The position numbers were made by a program, and so were the translations under genes. Shown here in pieces: positions 23,236-35,082 of a stretch of 64,000 nucleotides of DNA. Under the pieces are notes generated by a model. It saw nothing but the letters and a program-made list of their open reading frames with translations, had not been told where the DNA came from and did not search any database. The DNA is from Edaphochlamys debaryana. Lineage: Eukaryota > Chlorophyta > Chlorophyceae > Chlamydomonadales. Position 1 is the first letter of the stretch, and each line of letters starts with the position of its first letter. The DNA lies in contig JAEHOE010000204.1 of assembly GCA_016858145.1 (NCBI GenBank), positions 62,001 to 126,000 on the forward strand. Direction: 5' to 3'.

Positions 23236-24237
23236 GGAATGTCTGCAGCGCCCGCAGGGTGGTTGAACTCTGCGGCAGGTATGGGATCTCTATGACCAGT
23301 GCTGAAATGCACGGAACGTTGTGTATGCGGAATGCTCAACGACCTTCATCGCCCAGGTTGATGGATTGATGGGTTGCAGATGGGTGGACTGCCGGGGCAG
23401 GGTGAAGAAAGGGGGATAGGTATTTTGTATGGAACGTGTGAGTCGCCGGCCGAGAGGCTGAGCCGGAGAGCATTCATTGCTGATAACTGGCGCGCAGGTT
23501 TGGGGCTGAGCGGAGACCCGGACGGCTGGAGCCGCACAGCTCCTCCGTAGGCGCCGCAGGGTTCGGAAATGCGGAGCCGGAGGCCCTCGGGGGACGACCT
23601 GGGGGTGGCCTCGAAGTGGGGGCGTTGTGGCTGGTTGGGGACGGCGGGGGCGCTTAACGTACCAGGTCTCCCAGGCCAGGCGTCCTGAGGGGGGGTTGCG
23701 TTGCTTGTTGCATTGCTGCTTGGCCACCCTTGCTCACTGCTAAGGCGTGCAGTTGGAAGTGCCGTATGTGAAGATCAACTCCCGGACCGGAAGACTTTTG
23801 CGTCCAGGCAGGCCTGCATTGCGCCGCTGGCCGGGAAGCTTCCGTGCTCAAGCGGCCAAGTGGCTGGGGTTCTATGCTCGCAGGGGCCGTGCAGCGTAAA
23901 CCGGACGACGCGAAGGGGGATGCAGCTGAACGCAACTAGGCTGTGCGCAACGCGAGTCAAGAAGGCAGGGTGCCCGCAATGTGCGTCGCCATGGAGCGCC
24001 GGCCCCCTGGAGGAACGGCGGGCTCGATGCCACCCACATGGTACGATGCAGCGCCCCTGGCACTGTGGATCTCCCACAGCTCACATTATGTGCTTGTCGC
24101 ATTGTGATTAACGCTCCTGATCGGTCGCTCGCCCCAGTAGCGGACCTCGAAGGCCGCGGCATGGCTCCTATACTCTAGCCGGTGTTACGCGACTTCGGCT
24201 TTACCTCAAGGCAATACGTAGGGACGTAAGCACAGAA
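23236..24237. other. Intergenic, one dispersed repeat only
   Basis: No gene is seen between the FAS1 stop and the glycosyltransferase start. The second copy of the 54-base dispersed repeat lies at 23875-23929. The last few hundred bases should contain the promoter of the downstream gene, but I see no definite motif. Confidence 0.4.
23875..23929 (-). repeat. Dispersed repeat, copy 2 (inverted)
   Basis: This is the reverse-complement partner of 18239-18292, with the same core. Short reading frames across both copies share the translated string LHGPCEHRTPA, so the family may descend from a coding mobile element. Confidence 0.6.
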
Positions 24238-27200
24238 ATGGCACTCGTTAGCGCCAAGCGACCAGCTCTCGTTTTCCTGCTTTTGCTGACAGCCATTGGC
24301 ATCATCGCACCATTAGCCTGGTACCTTGGACAGGAAAGCTGTGCGAAGAAAGCCATCACAGACGACGGCGACCTTAACCACATCCATGCCCAAGGCATCG
24401 TAGAGCTCTTGCGAACGCGGAATGACATGGGATACTGTGGAGGCCACGCATTCATCGCACCCGATAAATGTGTTGAGGGGTTGCTCCTAGGGTCGGATGG
24501 GCACTGCAACTTCGCCGCGCTTGGCAACGCCACGCTTGCGGAGCCGTGGAACAAGCTGAGGAACAAGCGGGTGTTTGTCGCCGCAACTTTCCATAACAAC
24601 CAGGTGTGTTGGGGAAGACGGGGCCGGCGACTTCCACTCTTCGTCCCCTGCACGAATACCCCAGGCCCGAACCCTCCCAGCAACGGATTGCTCTTGGCCC
24701 CCTCCCGCTCCACCACAACCAGGGCATTCTACCCACTTTTATGTTCGAGCTTTTGAAGGTGGTGGTGACCCTCAGGGTAAGCCTGCTTTCATGCCAGGAC
24801 CGGCCCTGGTTAGGCCCTGGTTAGGCCCTGAACCTCCCCTCCTCTGTTCCCCAGGACGCGTTCGGCGCCACAGTCTTTGTGTCAGTATACGAGAGCGGCT
24901 CTACGGACCTGAGCGCCTTTGAACTGATTCAACTGCGAGCGGTGTTGGAGAAGCTAGGCGTGGAGAACGAGGTGGTGACACGAGGCGTGACTCGTGACCC
25001 CCAAGAGCACCGCATCGCCTTCCTGGCGAGGGTGCGCAACCTGTCGATCAAGCAGTTGCTGGTGGGCAGAGAGGAGTACGACACTGTCCTCTTCTTCAAC
25101 GATATCTACTTTTGTGAGCTATCGGGCTGGCAGAGACGGGGGACACGGCTCGGCGGGGCACCTTGGATTCACCTTGTCACACGAGCCTCCCCTTCCAACG
25201 TGCAGGCGCACAGAGCGCACTGGACGTGCTCCTCCTGCGTGCTGCGGGGGCGGACATGGTGTGCAGTGCGGATTTCAACCGTAACGAGAAGGGGCAGTTG
25301 GCCTTTTATGACATCTGGTGAGCTGCTTGGCTGGCATAGGGGCTGGGGTCCAACGCGAAGGCGGGCAGGGCGGGTGCCCACAGGCGTTGCATGGCTCTGC
25401 CCCCACCCAGGTCTGGGCGGGGCTGATCAGCCTTTAGACCAGCAAACCCGCAGCTAGGTCGGGCGATGCGCGCTTTGGGTTCAGTTGCCCGCTCACCCTC
25501 TGCAGGGCAACGCGAGACCTGCACGGGCGCAAGTTCCGGAACGACCAACCCTACGTGGGGCTGCCGGACTCGTGGCACAAGTTCCAGTCACGCCTCCCGG
25601 TACCGGTTTTCGCGTGCTGGGGAGGCATGGCGGCTGTGACTGCCGCCGCTTTCACGGAGCATCGCCTCCGATTCCGGCGGAACTACCCAACTGAGTGCGC
25701 TGCTTCGGAGTGCGAGGTCTTGTGCCGAGACATGTGGGCCGTGAACCTCACCAAGATCTTCCTTCTACCAACCGCTATCGCGGCTTACTCCCATGACGTG
25801 TTTGTAGCAACCCAGCAGCCGGCTGTCAGTTCCAGGCCTTCCCATCCTGACCTCAGCGGCGTGTACCAACCGCCGCCCAGGTGGCCGGTCAGCGTGGAGT
25901 GCTGCCCGCTTGAGGACTCCTGCGAGTCTTTTGTGGATTTCTCGGGCTGCGTTGATGACAACGTGACTTGGTTTTACCACCTCTACGGTGTCCCCGTCAG
26001 CGCTGGCGGGATGCAGCCCGCCGTCCTGACTGCCAAGCTGGAGCCTGCCACCGCCTCCATGCGGGACGTGGCCCGTGGGCTCCAGCCCGCCCAGTGCCCC
26101 GAGCCCGTGCAGAAGAGGATTCCCCGGCGCATCGTGCAGACGTGGAAGACCAACAAACCAACTGCAATCCGGCAGCATGTGTGGTTCCTGATGCTGTCCT
26201 GGATCCTTCAGAACTCCTGCTATGAGTACGATCTGGTTACGGACGCGGAGATCGAGACGGCCATCAAGAAGCACCCCCTGTACTCACTGTGGCGGGTGCG
26301 TTGGGGCCAACGTTTGCGGGGATCACCGGTAGCTGAGGCCAGGGCAGGGCAGGCGACCTGCCGGCGTAGCAACTGCCGCTGACTAGGCCATCCTTTGCGC
26401 CCCGCAGGACATTCCAGTCCGCGGCATGAAGAACGACTTCGGGCGCTACTTGTACCTAAGCCTGGTTGGAGGCATCTATGCTGACATCGACAGCATCTCC
26501 GTCCGTCCTTTTGAAAGCCTTATAAGGCCCGAGGACGAGTTTGTGGTGGGGCTGGAGGCGGCATTCGCCAAGTGGGACGACGCTCTTGCCTGGGCCTACG
26601 CGGTTCAGAAGTCTGCATCCCTGCATTGCTGGGCTACTAGCCCAGGGAGCAAGGTCTTGGATGTGGTTATTGAGGAGGTGGCACGCCGTCTGCGTAATCC
26701 AATTGAGGGCTACAAAGCCATCCTCCAGTACGGACGAGGCTCGCCGGCCTTCCTGGAGACCCTCTTCACGACGGGCCCCGCTGCCTTCTCCGCCGCCATC
26801 TTCGACTTGGTTCCCACCAAGAACTTCACGCACGGCCTCCGGCAGCTGGACCTGCACGCTCTCTCTGGGGGCCACTCCCAGGGCGACCGCTTCTACAACC
26901 TGCAGGACCCCAAGTACATGCAGGACAAGGTGGGCAGGGGCTGGGGCTGCGGCCGCCAGGGGCCAGCCTCACAGGGGTCAGCCACTCGCACAGCGCGCAG
27001 TCCGCATGGGCCCTCGGTGCCCTTACCCACACGCGTGCGCCCCCCCTCCTCCTGCAGACCGTCTACGTGGAGCACCGCAACTACGGTAGCTGGGTGCCTA
27101 AGCGACACACGAATGACGTATCGACGGGCATCAACCACGTTGCCGTGAATCGGCCCCTCATTGCCGGCGAGTGGTTCTATGGGACGGATGAGCAGGTACC

Positions 27201-27681
27201 GGCGCCCGCAAGCACAAACGGAACCCTGTACGCGTGGATCAGCCCTCAACACGACGGGCGGAGCTGTTTCCGGATCATGAGCGGCCTGGGGCCTCGGGAC
27301 CCCAACACCAAGACCCTGCAGGAGACGTGCTGGAATGGCGCTGAGGAGGAGGATGTGACATGGCTGTGGCTGGAGACTGATGGAGCTCTCAGGGTTTACA
27401 CCGCCAAGCGATCCTGGTGTGCGTGCGAGCCAGCAAGCCAGCGGCGGCAGCTGTGGGCGGGGGTGGCAAGGCAGGGCGGACTCATGGGAGGCACAGGGCG
27501 AGGCGTGGTGTCGTCTGCCATCCTCACCAGCGCCGATTCTCGCATTTTCATCGCCCGTGATCGCCGCCGCCCGACGACGAATCCGCTTGCGAGCTGCTAT
27601 GTAGCGAATAGCGATGGCGCCTGCTCGACGACGTACCTAACGCCCTGGGAGAAGGTGCTCTTGCGGTTGCGCTTTTGCTAA
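24238..27681 (+). CDS. GT69-GT32 fusion glycosyltransferase, type II membrane protein
   Basis: Seven exons join in phase into 908 residues: 24238-24603, 24723-24776, 24855-25113, 25206-25317, 25506-26295, 26408-26929 and 27058-27681. A short cytosolic tail and one membrane helix (about 8-30, LVFLLLLTAIGIIAPLAWYL) suggest a Golgi type II protein. Residues about 112-350 match the CAP59/CMT1 family (GT69, alpha-1,3-mannosyltransferase type): FVAATFHNNQGILP, VFVSVYESGSTD, VLFFNDIYF, VFACWGGMAA. Residues about 495-690 match the DXD sugar-binding family of OCH1-type enzymes (GT32): IPRRIVQTWKTN, DFGRYLYLSLVGG, then YADID carrying the metal-binding DxD. The last 200 residues contain a possible lectin-like WLWLETDGALRVY motif and a C-rich segment shared with the gene at the right window edge. 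Two full catalytic domains in one chain suggest two consecutive sugar transfers. Donor and acceptor are unknown. Confidence 0.85.
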
Positions 27682-28355
27682 CGTGGCCGCCAGTGATGGC
27701 GGTCGGGGGGACCTGTCGATATTGAAGCCCCGCTCTAGAAACAGGACACAGGAGGGCCACAGGGCAGCCCTGCCGCACACGGCAAGGCTGTGTTGTTCTG
27801 TGACAAGCGGGACAACGTGGTCGTGGAAGTGAAGGGCAAGACGTGCGGCTATTGGGCTGCAGGCACCGAAGTGACGGGGTGTGGGAGACACGATCCTGGC
27901 GGGCTTCGTAAAATGCCGTAATCCATGTTTATGCCATGTTATCAGGGACCAAGCAATGCAACGATTCCGAAGAGCAATGTAGGGATTTGCTCGTGAGATA
28001 GCTAGCTTAGCAAGAGACGCAGAAGCTTGGGTGGGCTTGGTGACGGTCTCGACGATGACTGGCTGCTTTGGATATCCTGGGTGGCATTAGTACGTGATGC
28101 GCACCGTTGGCCGGTAGGAGTGCTCCCCTCGGGGGACTCGAGGACTCCAGGGAAAGACTGCATTCAGCGTTACATGCCGAGCCCCAACTCCGGCACTGCG
28201 GCGGTGTAGTACCCCCAGCAACCCGATGATCCCCCATCTCCATCGCCTTCGCAGCACACTCTTTCAGATCCTACCCAACACAACGCCGCCCCCGTTCCTT
28301 GGCTCCATGCCTGCCTAACCTTGCATATCTGTGACTGCACAATCCCCTACACCCC
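27682..28355. other. Convergent intergenic region
   Basis: The 3' flanks of the GT69-GT32 gene (+) and the PPO gene (-) meet here. No coding segment is supported. The only signal I can point to is the minus-strand TGTAA at 28170-28174. Confidence 0.45.
28170..28174 (-). terminator. TGTAA poly(A) signal for the PPO gene
   Basis: The minus strand reads TGTAA about 180 bases after the PPO stop codon. TGTAA is the standard polyadenylation signal of volvocine nuclear genes, and the distance is typical. A five-base word can occur by chance. Confidence 0.45.
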
Positions 28356-31300
28356 TCACGCGGACTTGGAAGCCGCCGGCTGCTTGGCCAGGTGAGCGGC
28401 CAGCGCCGCCGCCGACTCGTAGCCGTACTCCACCACCTTGCCCAGGGCCACGCCCGACACGTAGTTGCCGCCCAGGAACACGCCCCGCCAGCCCTTGGCG
28501 TCCAGCGCCGAGCGGGCGGTGTCCAGTAGGTCCAGGTGGCCAATGTTGAACTGCGGGATGGCGCGCGGCCACACGCGCACGCCCACGGTGCGGGGCTTGG
28601 GCGCGTCGGGGCGCAGCAGCATGGTGCGGAGGTCCTTGTCCACCTGGGGGGGTGGGGGTGCAGGGGGGAAAGGTAAGTGGGGAGTACAAGAAAGCCGCCC
28701 GATGGATGCCAGAGCACGCTGCTCCCGGCCCGGCCCCTGACCCTGCCCACCTGCTCCACCAGCTGCTCCTTGGTCTGGTTGACGATGCCGCGGTTGGTGG
28801 TGCCGCCAATGTAGTTGAGCAGCAGGATCTCGCCCGAGGGGGCGCGGCCAGGGAAGAGGGAGGAGGAGTAGATGGTGCCCAGGGTGGTCACGCCCTGCGA
28901 AGGCGGGGGCGGGGTCAAAGGCGAGGGGGCATGCTTGGCTTCCCGCCGTCTCAACAGCAGGGCACACGCTGACTTCCGCGCGTGCTGCTCTGTCCCACCT
29001 GCGTGCGGGGGTGCAGCTGGCCGAAGCCGGGCACGGAGCCGTCCGCCGCCCTGCGGTCCTCCCGCACCGCTGACACGGGGTAGGCCAGGGTGACGGCGCC
29101 CACGGGGGGGTAATCGAACTGGGACAGCGCGGAGGAGGCGGCGGGCTGCGGAGGGAAGGGGGACGGAGGCAGAGGGAGGGCCAAGCACAGGTCGAGGCGC
29201 CGCGTGCCCAGCTATAGGACTGCCCCCAGCGGGGCCCAGTGGTGTCCCACACCGCCAACCCGCTGCTCACCACCTCGGCCTGCAGCAGCTCCGAGACCAC
29301 GTACGAGGGGGCCGTGAGCGCCACGGCGCGGGCGCGCACCAGCACGCGCCCCTCGGGCGTGTCGTACACCAGCGAGTAGGCCTCGCCGTCGCGGGTGAGC
29401 GCAGCCAGCTTCCAGTTGACGCTGCGGGGAGCGAGGGGCGCAGCGCAGTTGGCGGAGGGATGCAGGAGCGAAAGCCGTCTCCCCGCAACCCATGATACAC
29501 AGGTATGAAAAATACAAGTCGGGCCTTGCGAGTACGTAAGAGTAGGGGGGCCCGGGAAGCCGCCTACAGCAGCTCCAGCGCCCACGTACCGGATCTTGTC
29601 CTTGATCTTCTTCTCAATGGCCTCCGGCAGCATCTTGAGGCCCTTGCGGAACGAGCCCACTGCGGCGGGCGGGGAAGGAGGGAAGCCAGGCGGGGAAGCA
29701 GGCCAGACCGTGCGGTGTCAGACCGTCAGACCGTGCACCAGACCTTCTTCAGACCCGGCTGAGCACTGGGGCTGCCATCCTCCAGGGTCCAGGCCAGGGA
29801 GGGCAGGGGCATGGTAAGGTCAGAGACCACACCGTCATGCAAGACCCCACGGCAAGCTTATGATGCGGGCTGCAGGCTGCCCTGAGCAGCGATACACCAG
29901 CCGTCGGCAGTACCCAGCTGATCGCCTGAGCCCGTCATGCGAGGCCATGTCATGCTCACGCCCACGCACCCGTCTGGCCCTTGGGCTTGGGCGGCAGGCG
30001 GGGGTCGCGCGGCGGCGGCGGGTTAGCCTTGCGCTCCTGCAGCAGCTTGAGCGCACCGCCCACCAGCGAGCCGCCCTTCTGCTCCAGGATCCAGATCCTG
30101 TGGGGTCGTGATGCGTGCGAGAGGCATCAACCACTGACCACCACTTGTCCCTGGACCACAAGAGCTTCCCTCTTCCTGGGGCCGCCTCACTTCTGGAAGG
30201 CCGCCTTCATGGACAGCTTGGCGGGGTTGCCAGCGTACACGCCTGAGCAGAAGGGCTCGATGAGGCGCTCAAACACCTCGGCGCCCAGGTTGCGGCGGAT
30301 GAAGCCCTCCACTGACTCCTCCTGGGCTGCAAGAGCAGAGGCAGGCGAAGATTCAGCGCCAAGCAGTCAGCCCGCACAGCCCGACTCCCACACCTCCAAC
30401 AAGCAAGCAAGCCCGACCCCTGTTGGGTCGGGTCGCCGCTCGCGACATGCCGCCCTACCCCTGCCCTGTCGGTCACGACCCGTTCCTGTGCGTGAAGGGC
30501 TGTACCTGGTGCGGGCGCCCTGAGCAGCCCCACGGCGCCCAGGCCGGCGCGAATCTTCCCCGGCAGCGACATGAGGTCGAACGTGACGGCGTCCAGGCCG
30601 CTGGGCACGGGGCGCAGCCGCCCCTCCCAGAACACGAAGCGGGGAGCCTGCACAGGGCGCAGCAAGGAGGCACTCTAAGATAGCTCCCAAGCGTCAGGCC
30701 GTGACTTGCAACATACGTGCAGGGCTAGGCGGATGCCACCCCAAGGGTGCAACGCCCGCCTGTCCCACCTTGGGGTCACCGAAGACTAGGTCCTTCTCGC
30801 AGCCTGAGTCAACCTGAGAGGGCGCAGGGCACGGCATCACCCTCTGTTATCGCTTGCAACGGTCGCTAACCCATTTAGCTCCGTGGAGAGGGTTCTGCGG
30901 AAGTGTCAACCCTCTGCTCCTTGCGTGCCCGAGAGCGTGAAGCCCACAGCCCCCCGCAGCCCCCCCCCCCCACCGCAATCTGCAGCATGGAGTCGTTGGG
31001 CTGGAAGCTGTTTGGACCCTCCTCCCAGATGTAGCCCTCTCCCGCCATGGTCGTGATGTTGCCGCCCACGCGCTCCCGGGCCTCCGTGACCAGGAAGTTC
31101 TGCACGTTGTGCTGAGCCGCCAGGGCCTGCGCGGTGACGAGGCCGGACAGGCCCCCGCCGACCACCACCACGTCATACACGTTGTCCAGCACCTTGGCGC
31201 CGCGCGCAGCATCCGCAGCCGTGGGCACTCCAGTAGCAGCAGCAGCTGGGGGCCGCGACAGGGGCCGTGCGGGCGCAGCGCGGCCCAAGACACAAGGCGC

Positions 31301-31426
31301 AGCGATGCTAAGCGGAGTCGCGGATGAGATGGGGGCCCCCGAGGCCGGCGACACGCGCACAGCGCTGCGGATCTGAGCACGCCTGCTAGAGGCGGTGCCC
31401 ACGGTCGGGGCCTGCTGCAGGATCAT
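28356..31426 (-). CDS. PPX1: Protoporphyrinogen IX oxidase, plastid
   Basis: This enzyme oxidises protoporphyrinogen IX to protoporphyrin IX, the last step shared by haem and chlorophyll synthesis, on plastid membranes using FAD. Ten exons join in phase into 567 residues: 31426-30974, 30813-30769, 30647-30506, 30326-30191, 30097-29970, 29659-29590, 29421-29271, 29145-28999, 28894-28751 and 28643-28356. A Ser/Ala/Arg-rich transit peptide (about 1-75) precedes the FAD-binding [14 protein letters not shown] and [10 protein letters not shown]. Further family landmarks are [46 protein letters not shown] and the C-terminal [19 protein letters not shown]. The length is close to the Chlamydomonas enzyme. 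No lesions are seen. A second G-run beside the exon 1 donor (12 or so Gs) may be a sequencing risk but is intronic. Confidence 0.96.
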
Positions 31427-31870
31427 GGCTACTCTGCAATCCCACAGTGGTTAGAGGCAAGTTTTGGTGCGAGCTCAATTGCCACGATCCTTGTCTTGTG
31501 ATATGCAGCAGCCGCAACCCAGTTCAAGGCACGCAGCGGCTGGGCCAGAGAGCCTGCGTGCCGCGCCCATCTCGCCTGTACTGCATTCCTTGCAGTGCCC
31601 GGAGTTTGCCTTTCAAAGGCAAACGAAGTGGTTCCCAGCGTTGCTTGGCGCAAAGAGACAAGCGTGCAAAGGCAGGCCTTTACACCTCGTTCCTCGGTAA
31701 GCACCGCTCTGCGCCTACGAGCAATACCGCCGTCGCACCACCTGGACAGCGTCTTGCTGTGTACCCAACCCTAGCTGCATCACAAGATCTAGGCTTCTTG
31801 ATTAGAGCGCCGCGTCGCGATTCTGCCGCGAGTGGCCAGGGTCGGCTTGCACGCTCCTTCTGTGGCTACC
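31427..31870. promoter_or_regulatory. Shared promoter of PPO and phytol kinase genes
   Basis: Only 444 bases separate the two divergent start codons, so both promoters and both 5' leaders lie here. I see no TATA box or named element I would call. The shared space suggests co-regulation of two plastid pigment and isoprenoid genes. Confidence 0.55.
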
Positions 31871-34037
31871 ATGTCGCTCGTGGCTCAAGTACCCCCCGCA
31901 GCCAGCGCGGTGACTTGCCGACCAGGCGTCTGGCGCCTGGCGAGGGCGCCAATGCTACGAAGACACGCATGCGCAGCTCCAGCGCTGCCTGCGCCCACAC
32001 CGCAAGTAGCTGGTTGCGGATCAACTCATACAACGGCATGCGTCGGGCTGCGCAGCGTCGTGTCGGGACCGACCACGACGTCACCCCTGCGGCACGGGCA
32101 GCGCAACCTCGGCCGGCCAGCCCCTTCCGCGCCGGCGGCGCTCCCTGAGCTTCTGGCCACCCTAGCCGCCTCTCCCAGCCGCGACCTATACGTGGTGGCA
32201 GGTGCAGCGGTGGGCGCCGCGGCCTGGGTTAAGGTGTTTGACCTGCTGGCCGCCAACGGCACGCTGGAGCAGGTGGGCGAGGGATGTCGGGGGTGGGCTG
32301 AAGCGGAGGCACCTTCCACCTGGCCGCTGCCGCCCAACGTACGTGCAACCGCTTTCGAGCTGCTGATGGCCCTCGCCCGACACAAACCTCTTCTGCAGAA
32401 GCTGAGCCGCAAGCTGGTGCACACCAGCACGGGGCCGCTGTTCGTCATCACGTGGGCCATGTTCAGGTGGGGCGTGGGGGCAGAGGAAGGCAAGCTGGGT
32501 TACAGCAAAGAGCATTGGCCCGTCCTCTACCCTATTCGTACAGCAGCCACCAGGATCCCTCCCCCTCAAATCTGCCCTTCCATAGCGCGGCCCCCGGCGC
32601 CCGCTTTTTGGCGGCGGTGGTACCCATGCTCAACTTCGCAAGGTGGCAACGGGAGGGTACGGGCAGGGTGGGGCGAGCCACAGTGCCACGTGAGAATGCC
32701 TGTGTCCCATACCCCACTCAAGCCTCCAACGCCTTCCTCTTGCTCCTGCCTTGCCTCTCACACCCAGGCTGTTTGCCGTGGGCACGGGCCTGGTGTCGGA
32801 CCCGGGGCTGGTGCAGAGCGTCAGCCGCTCGGGGGACCGCACGGAGCTGCTCAAGGTGGGCGGGGGCGGGGTGGGTAAGGGTCCAAGGGAGGCGTGGTGA
32901 GAGGGGAGGTGTTGCAGGCGCTGCATTAGGCGCACCCAAACCAACCGAACCTGCGCAGGACCGGAGGCCGAAGCACCCTTACCTTTCTCCACGCAGCTCT
33001 TGCCCCGGCTCCCGCGCTCGGCGCCTCCTCCCCGCACCTCCCCCCCTGCCCCCCCAGGGCCCTCTGTTCTACGTGGTGACGCTGGTTGCCGCCACGGTGC
33101 TGTGCTGGCGGGACAACCCGGCGGGGCTCATCGCGGTGGCCATGATGTGCGGGGGGGACGGGTGAGTGGGGCGGCGGATCGCGGAGCGCGCTCGGGGTGG
33201 CGGAAAGAGGGGTGGGGGGGTTGCAACTGCGGTCGCGGCATCGTTTATGACCGTTTATTCCTCCTGCCTCGCCCCCTTTTCAATTCTGCTCTCAGCCTGG
33301 CTGACATCGTGGGGCGGCGCTGGGGCGGCGCCAAGCTGCCGTACAACTCGTCCAAGAGCTGGGCCGGCAGCGTCGCCATGCTGCTGGGCGGCTGGGGCAT
33401 GTCGTACGGGTAAGCAGCGGGTATGTAGGAAGTGAAGGAACAAGGTTCATACCGTATGCTCAGTACGATGCAAGGACTATTGAGGCTCAGCCCACTGGCG
33501 CGCCATGGTTGAGACTCGTGGACTCGTGAAAGGGCACTGATGCGGACCCCATGCACTCGCTATGCATTCCTGCCCCCAGCCTCATCACGCTCTTCTGCTC
33601 GCTGGGCTTCTTCGCCTGCTACCCCCCCTCGGCCATGCTGGGCTGCCTGGGGGCGGTGGCGCTGGCCGCCACCCTGGTGGAGTCGCTGCCCATCAACCAG
33701 GTGGGGGCGGGGGGTGCCGAGTGCAATTGCGTAACTGTGCAGACAGGGGAATAGCCGGCAGAGGAGTGCACCAGTTTAAATGCATATATGGGCCCAAACT
33801 ATAGCTGCCAACGACGTTCCGTTCCTCATTCCGTGCCTCGTTCCCTCGTCCCAGTACGTGGATGACAACGTGTCGGTGCCCGGAGTGGCGGCCCTGCTCA
33901 GCCTGCTGCTGCTGCCGCAGCCGGCCGACATGGTGGCGACCGCAGCGGCGGCGGCGGCCTCCTCGGCGGGCGCCGCGGGGCTAGCGGTGGCCGCAGCGGC
34001 GGCGACAGGCGCGGCCGTGGGCTTGGCGGGCGCGTAG
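31871..34037 (+). CDS. VTE5: Phytol kinase family protein, plastid
   Basis: Phytol kinase phosphorylates phytol released from chlorophyll, feeding tocopherol and phytyl-chain recycling in plastid membranes. The close relative farnesol kinase is the main alternative. Eight exons join in phase into 378 residues: 31871-32272, 32399-32466, 32586-32642, 32768-32855, 33058-33161, 33296-33409, 33580-33700 and 33855-34037. The ATG at 31871 opens an Ala/Arg/Ser-rich transit peptide. The catalytic region shows KLVHTSTGPLFV, LLKGPLFYVVTL, the CTP-binding-type AVAMMCGGDGLADIVGR, KSWAGSVAML, a hydrophobic FFACYPPSAMLG, VESLPINQ and DDNVSVP, in the order of the plant VTE5 family. Several membrane helices are present. 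The protein ends in an Ala-rich hydrophobic tail, which is longer than I expect for the family. Confidence 0.9.
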
Positions 34038-35082
34038 CTGAACGCTTTGCAGGTGGCGATGTGCATGTGTCCCTATGCGGAGCGTGTTTATGAGGGCTTG
34101 CTGCGGCTCAGCTGCTTGTTGTTGTCCCAGCAAGGCCAAGTTATTGTGCTTCACGTAGCGTGAACGCCGGACATGGGCACGGCTTGTTAGCGCTGTACAT
34201 AGCGCTAAACAGCACCCATGGATTTCTTTGTGGGAGGACCTACTCTCAGTCCGCGAAGCACCTGCGCTCAGTCCGCGCGCCCAGGGTATGCAGACTGGGT
34301 GCGCTTCGAGGAAGTGCTGTTGTGACGAGGGAGAGACAAGGGCCGCTCTGTGCTGCAACTGCCGATTAGTCGACGTGTCCTCTAGCTCTGGCCCCTGCAC
34401 GCCTCCTGACCTAGAACTTCATTACTGGACCGCTTGAGGGCCGCTTCTTCTGGATGCCTGCATGCCCGCAACCTTAGTTGCTGTATCCCTGCTCAGTACT
34501 CTGCCCACCGGCGACCCCGGTCCACATTGTCATGTGAGCTGCACGGGGGCTCTGCCTCCGCCCACTTGCCGCCGCGCGCCTCGCTCAGTCAGTCAGTCAG
34601 TACATTACTGGCACTACCAAGACCACCCACGGGGCGCCTGATCCTGATACCTCCAATCCTGCTTTCGTTAATGTCGCTCCCGCCAACGCCTCGCTCCTGC
34701 TCAGCGCCCATGCGCGGCTCGCAGCGTGCTTCCTCGGACGCGGCCCTCCTGCGCCAGACCTAACGGGGCGAAGGGTGCAAGGCGGCGGTAGTGAGCCCAG
34801 CAGATGCAAGCCTTCAGCGTCAAGCCCGTGCGTGTGCTCGTACTGTGCCCCATCGCCCCGCCGCGCTTACCTCCTCGGGGCACAAACTGCCCAATGCGGA
34901 CCTAGGAGGGGCGCAGGAGAACGAACAGCGGGGCGAGGAGGTGAGACATCGGGGAACGAACTGCCCAAGGCAAAGCTACACTGGAGAAGTGTGGATTGCG
35001 AAGGCGCGGCGCCAGGCGCGTCTTTGACCGGGACTAGCTAGAGCCAAGGACGGGCACTCGGGCCGCAAAGGCCAAGGCTAGC
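34038..35082. other. Intergenic, nothing recognised
   Basis: The 3' flanks of the phytol kinase gene (+) and the nine-exon gene (-) converge here. Only short frames occur. A short CAGT tandem run (TCAGTCAGTCAGTCAGT) lies near 34590. Confidence 0.4.

Noticed and set aside
28271..29188. 305-codon minus-strand frame overlapping PPO
   Set aside because: It runs in a different frame through PPO exons and introns; the PPO model explains the sequence.
31447..32148. 233-codon plus-strand frame at the divergent promoter
   Set aside because: It covers the promoter and is out of frame with the phytol kinase first exon.
32452..33165. 237-codon frame within the phytol kinase gene
   Set aside because: It reads through introns; only part of it coincides with true exons in the VTE5 model.
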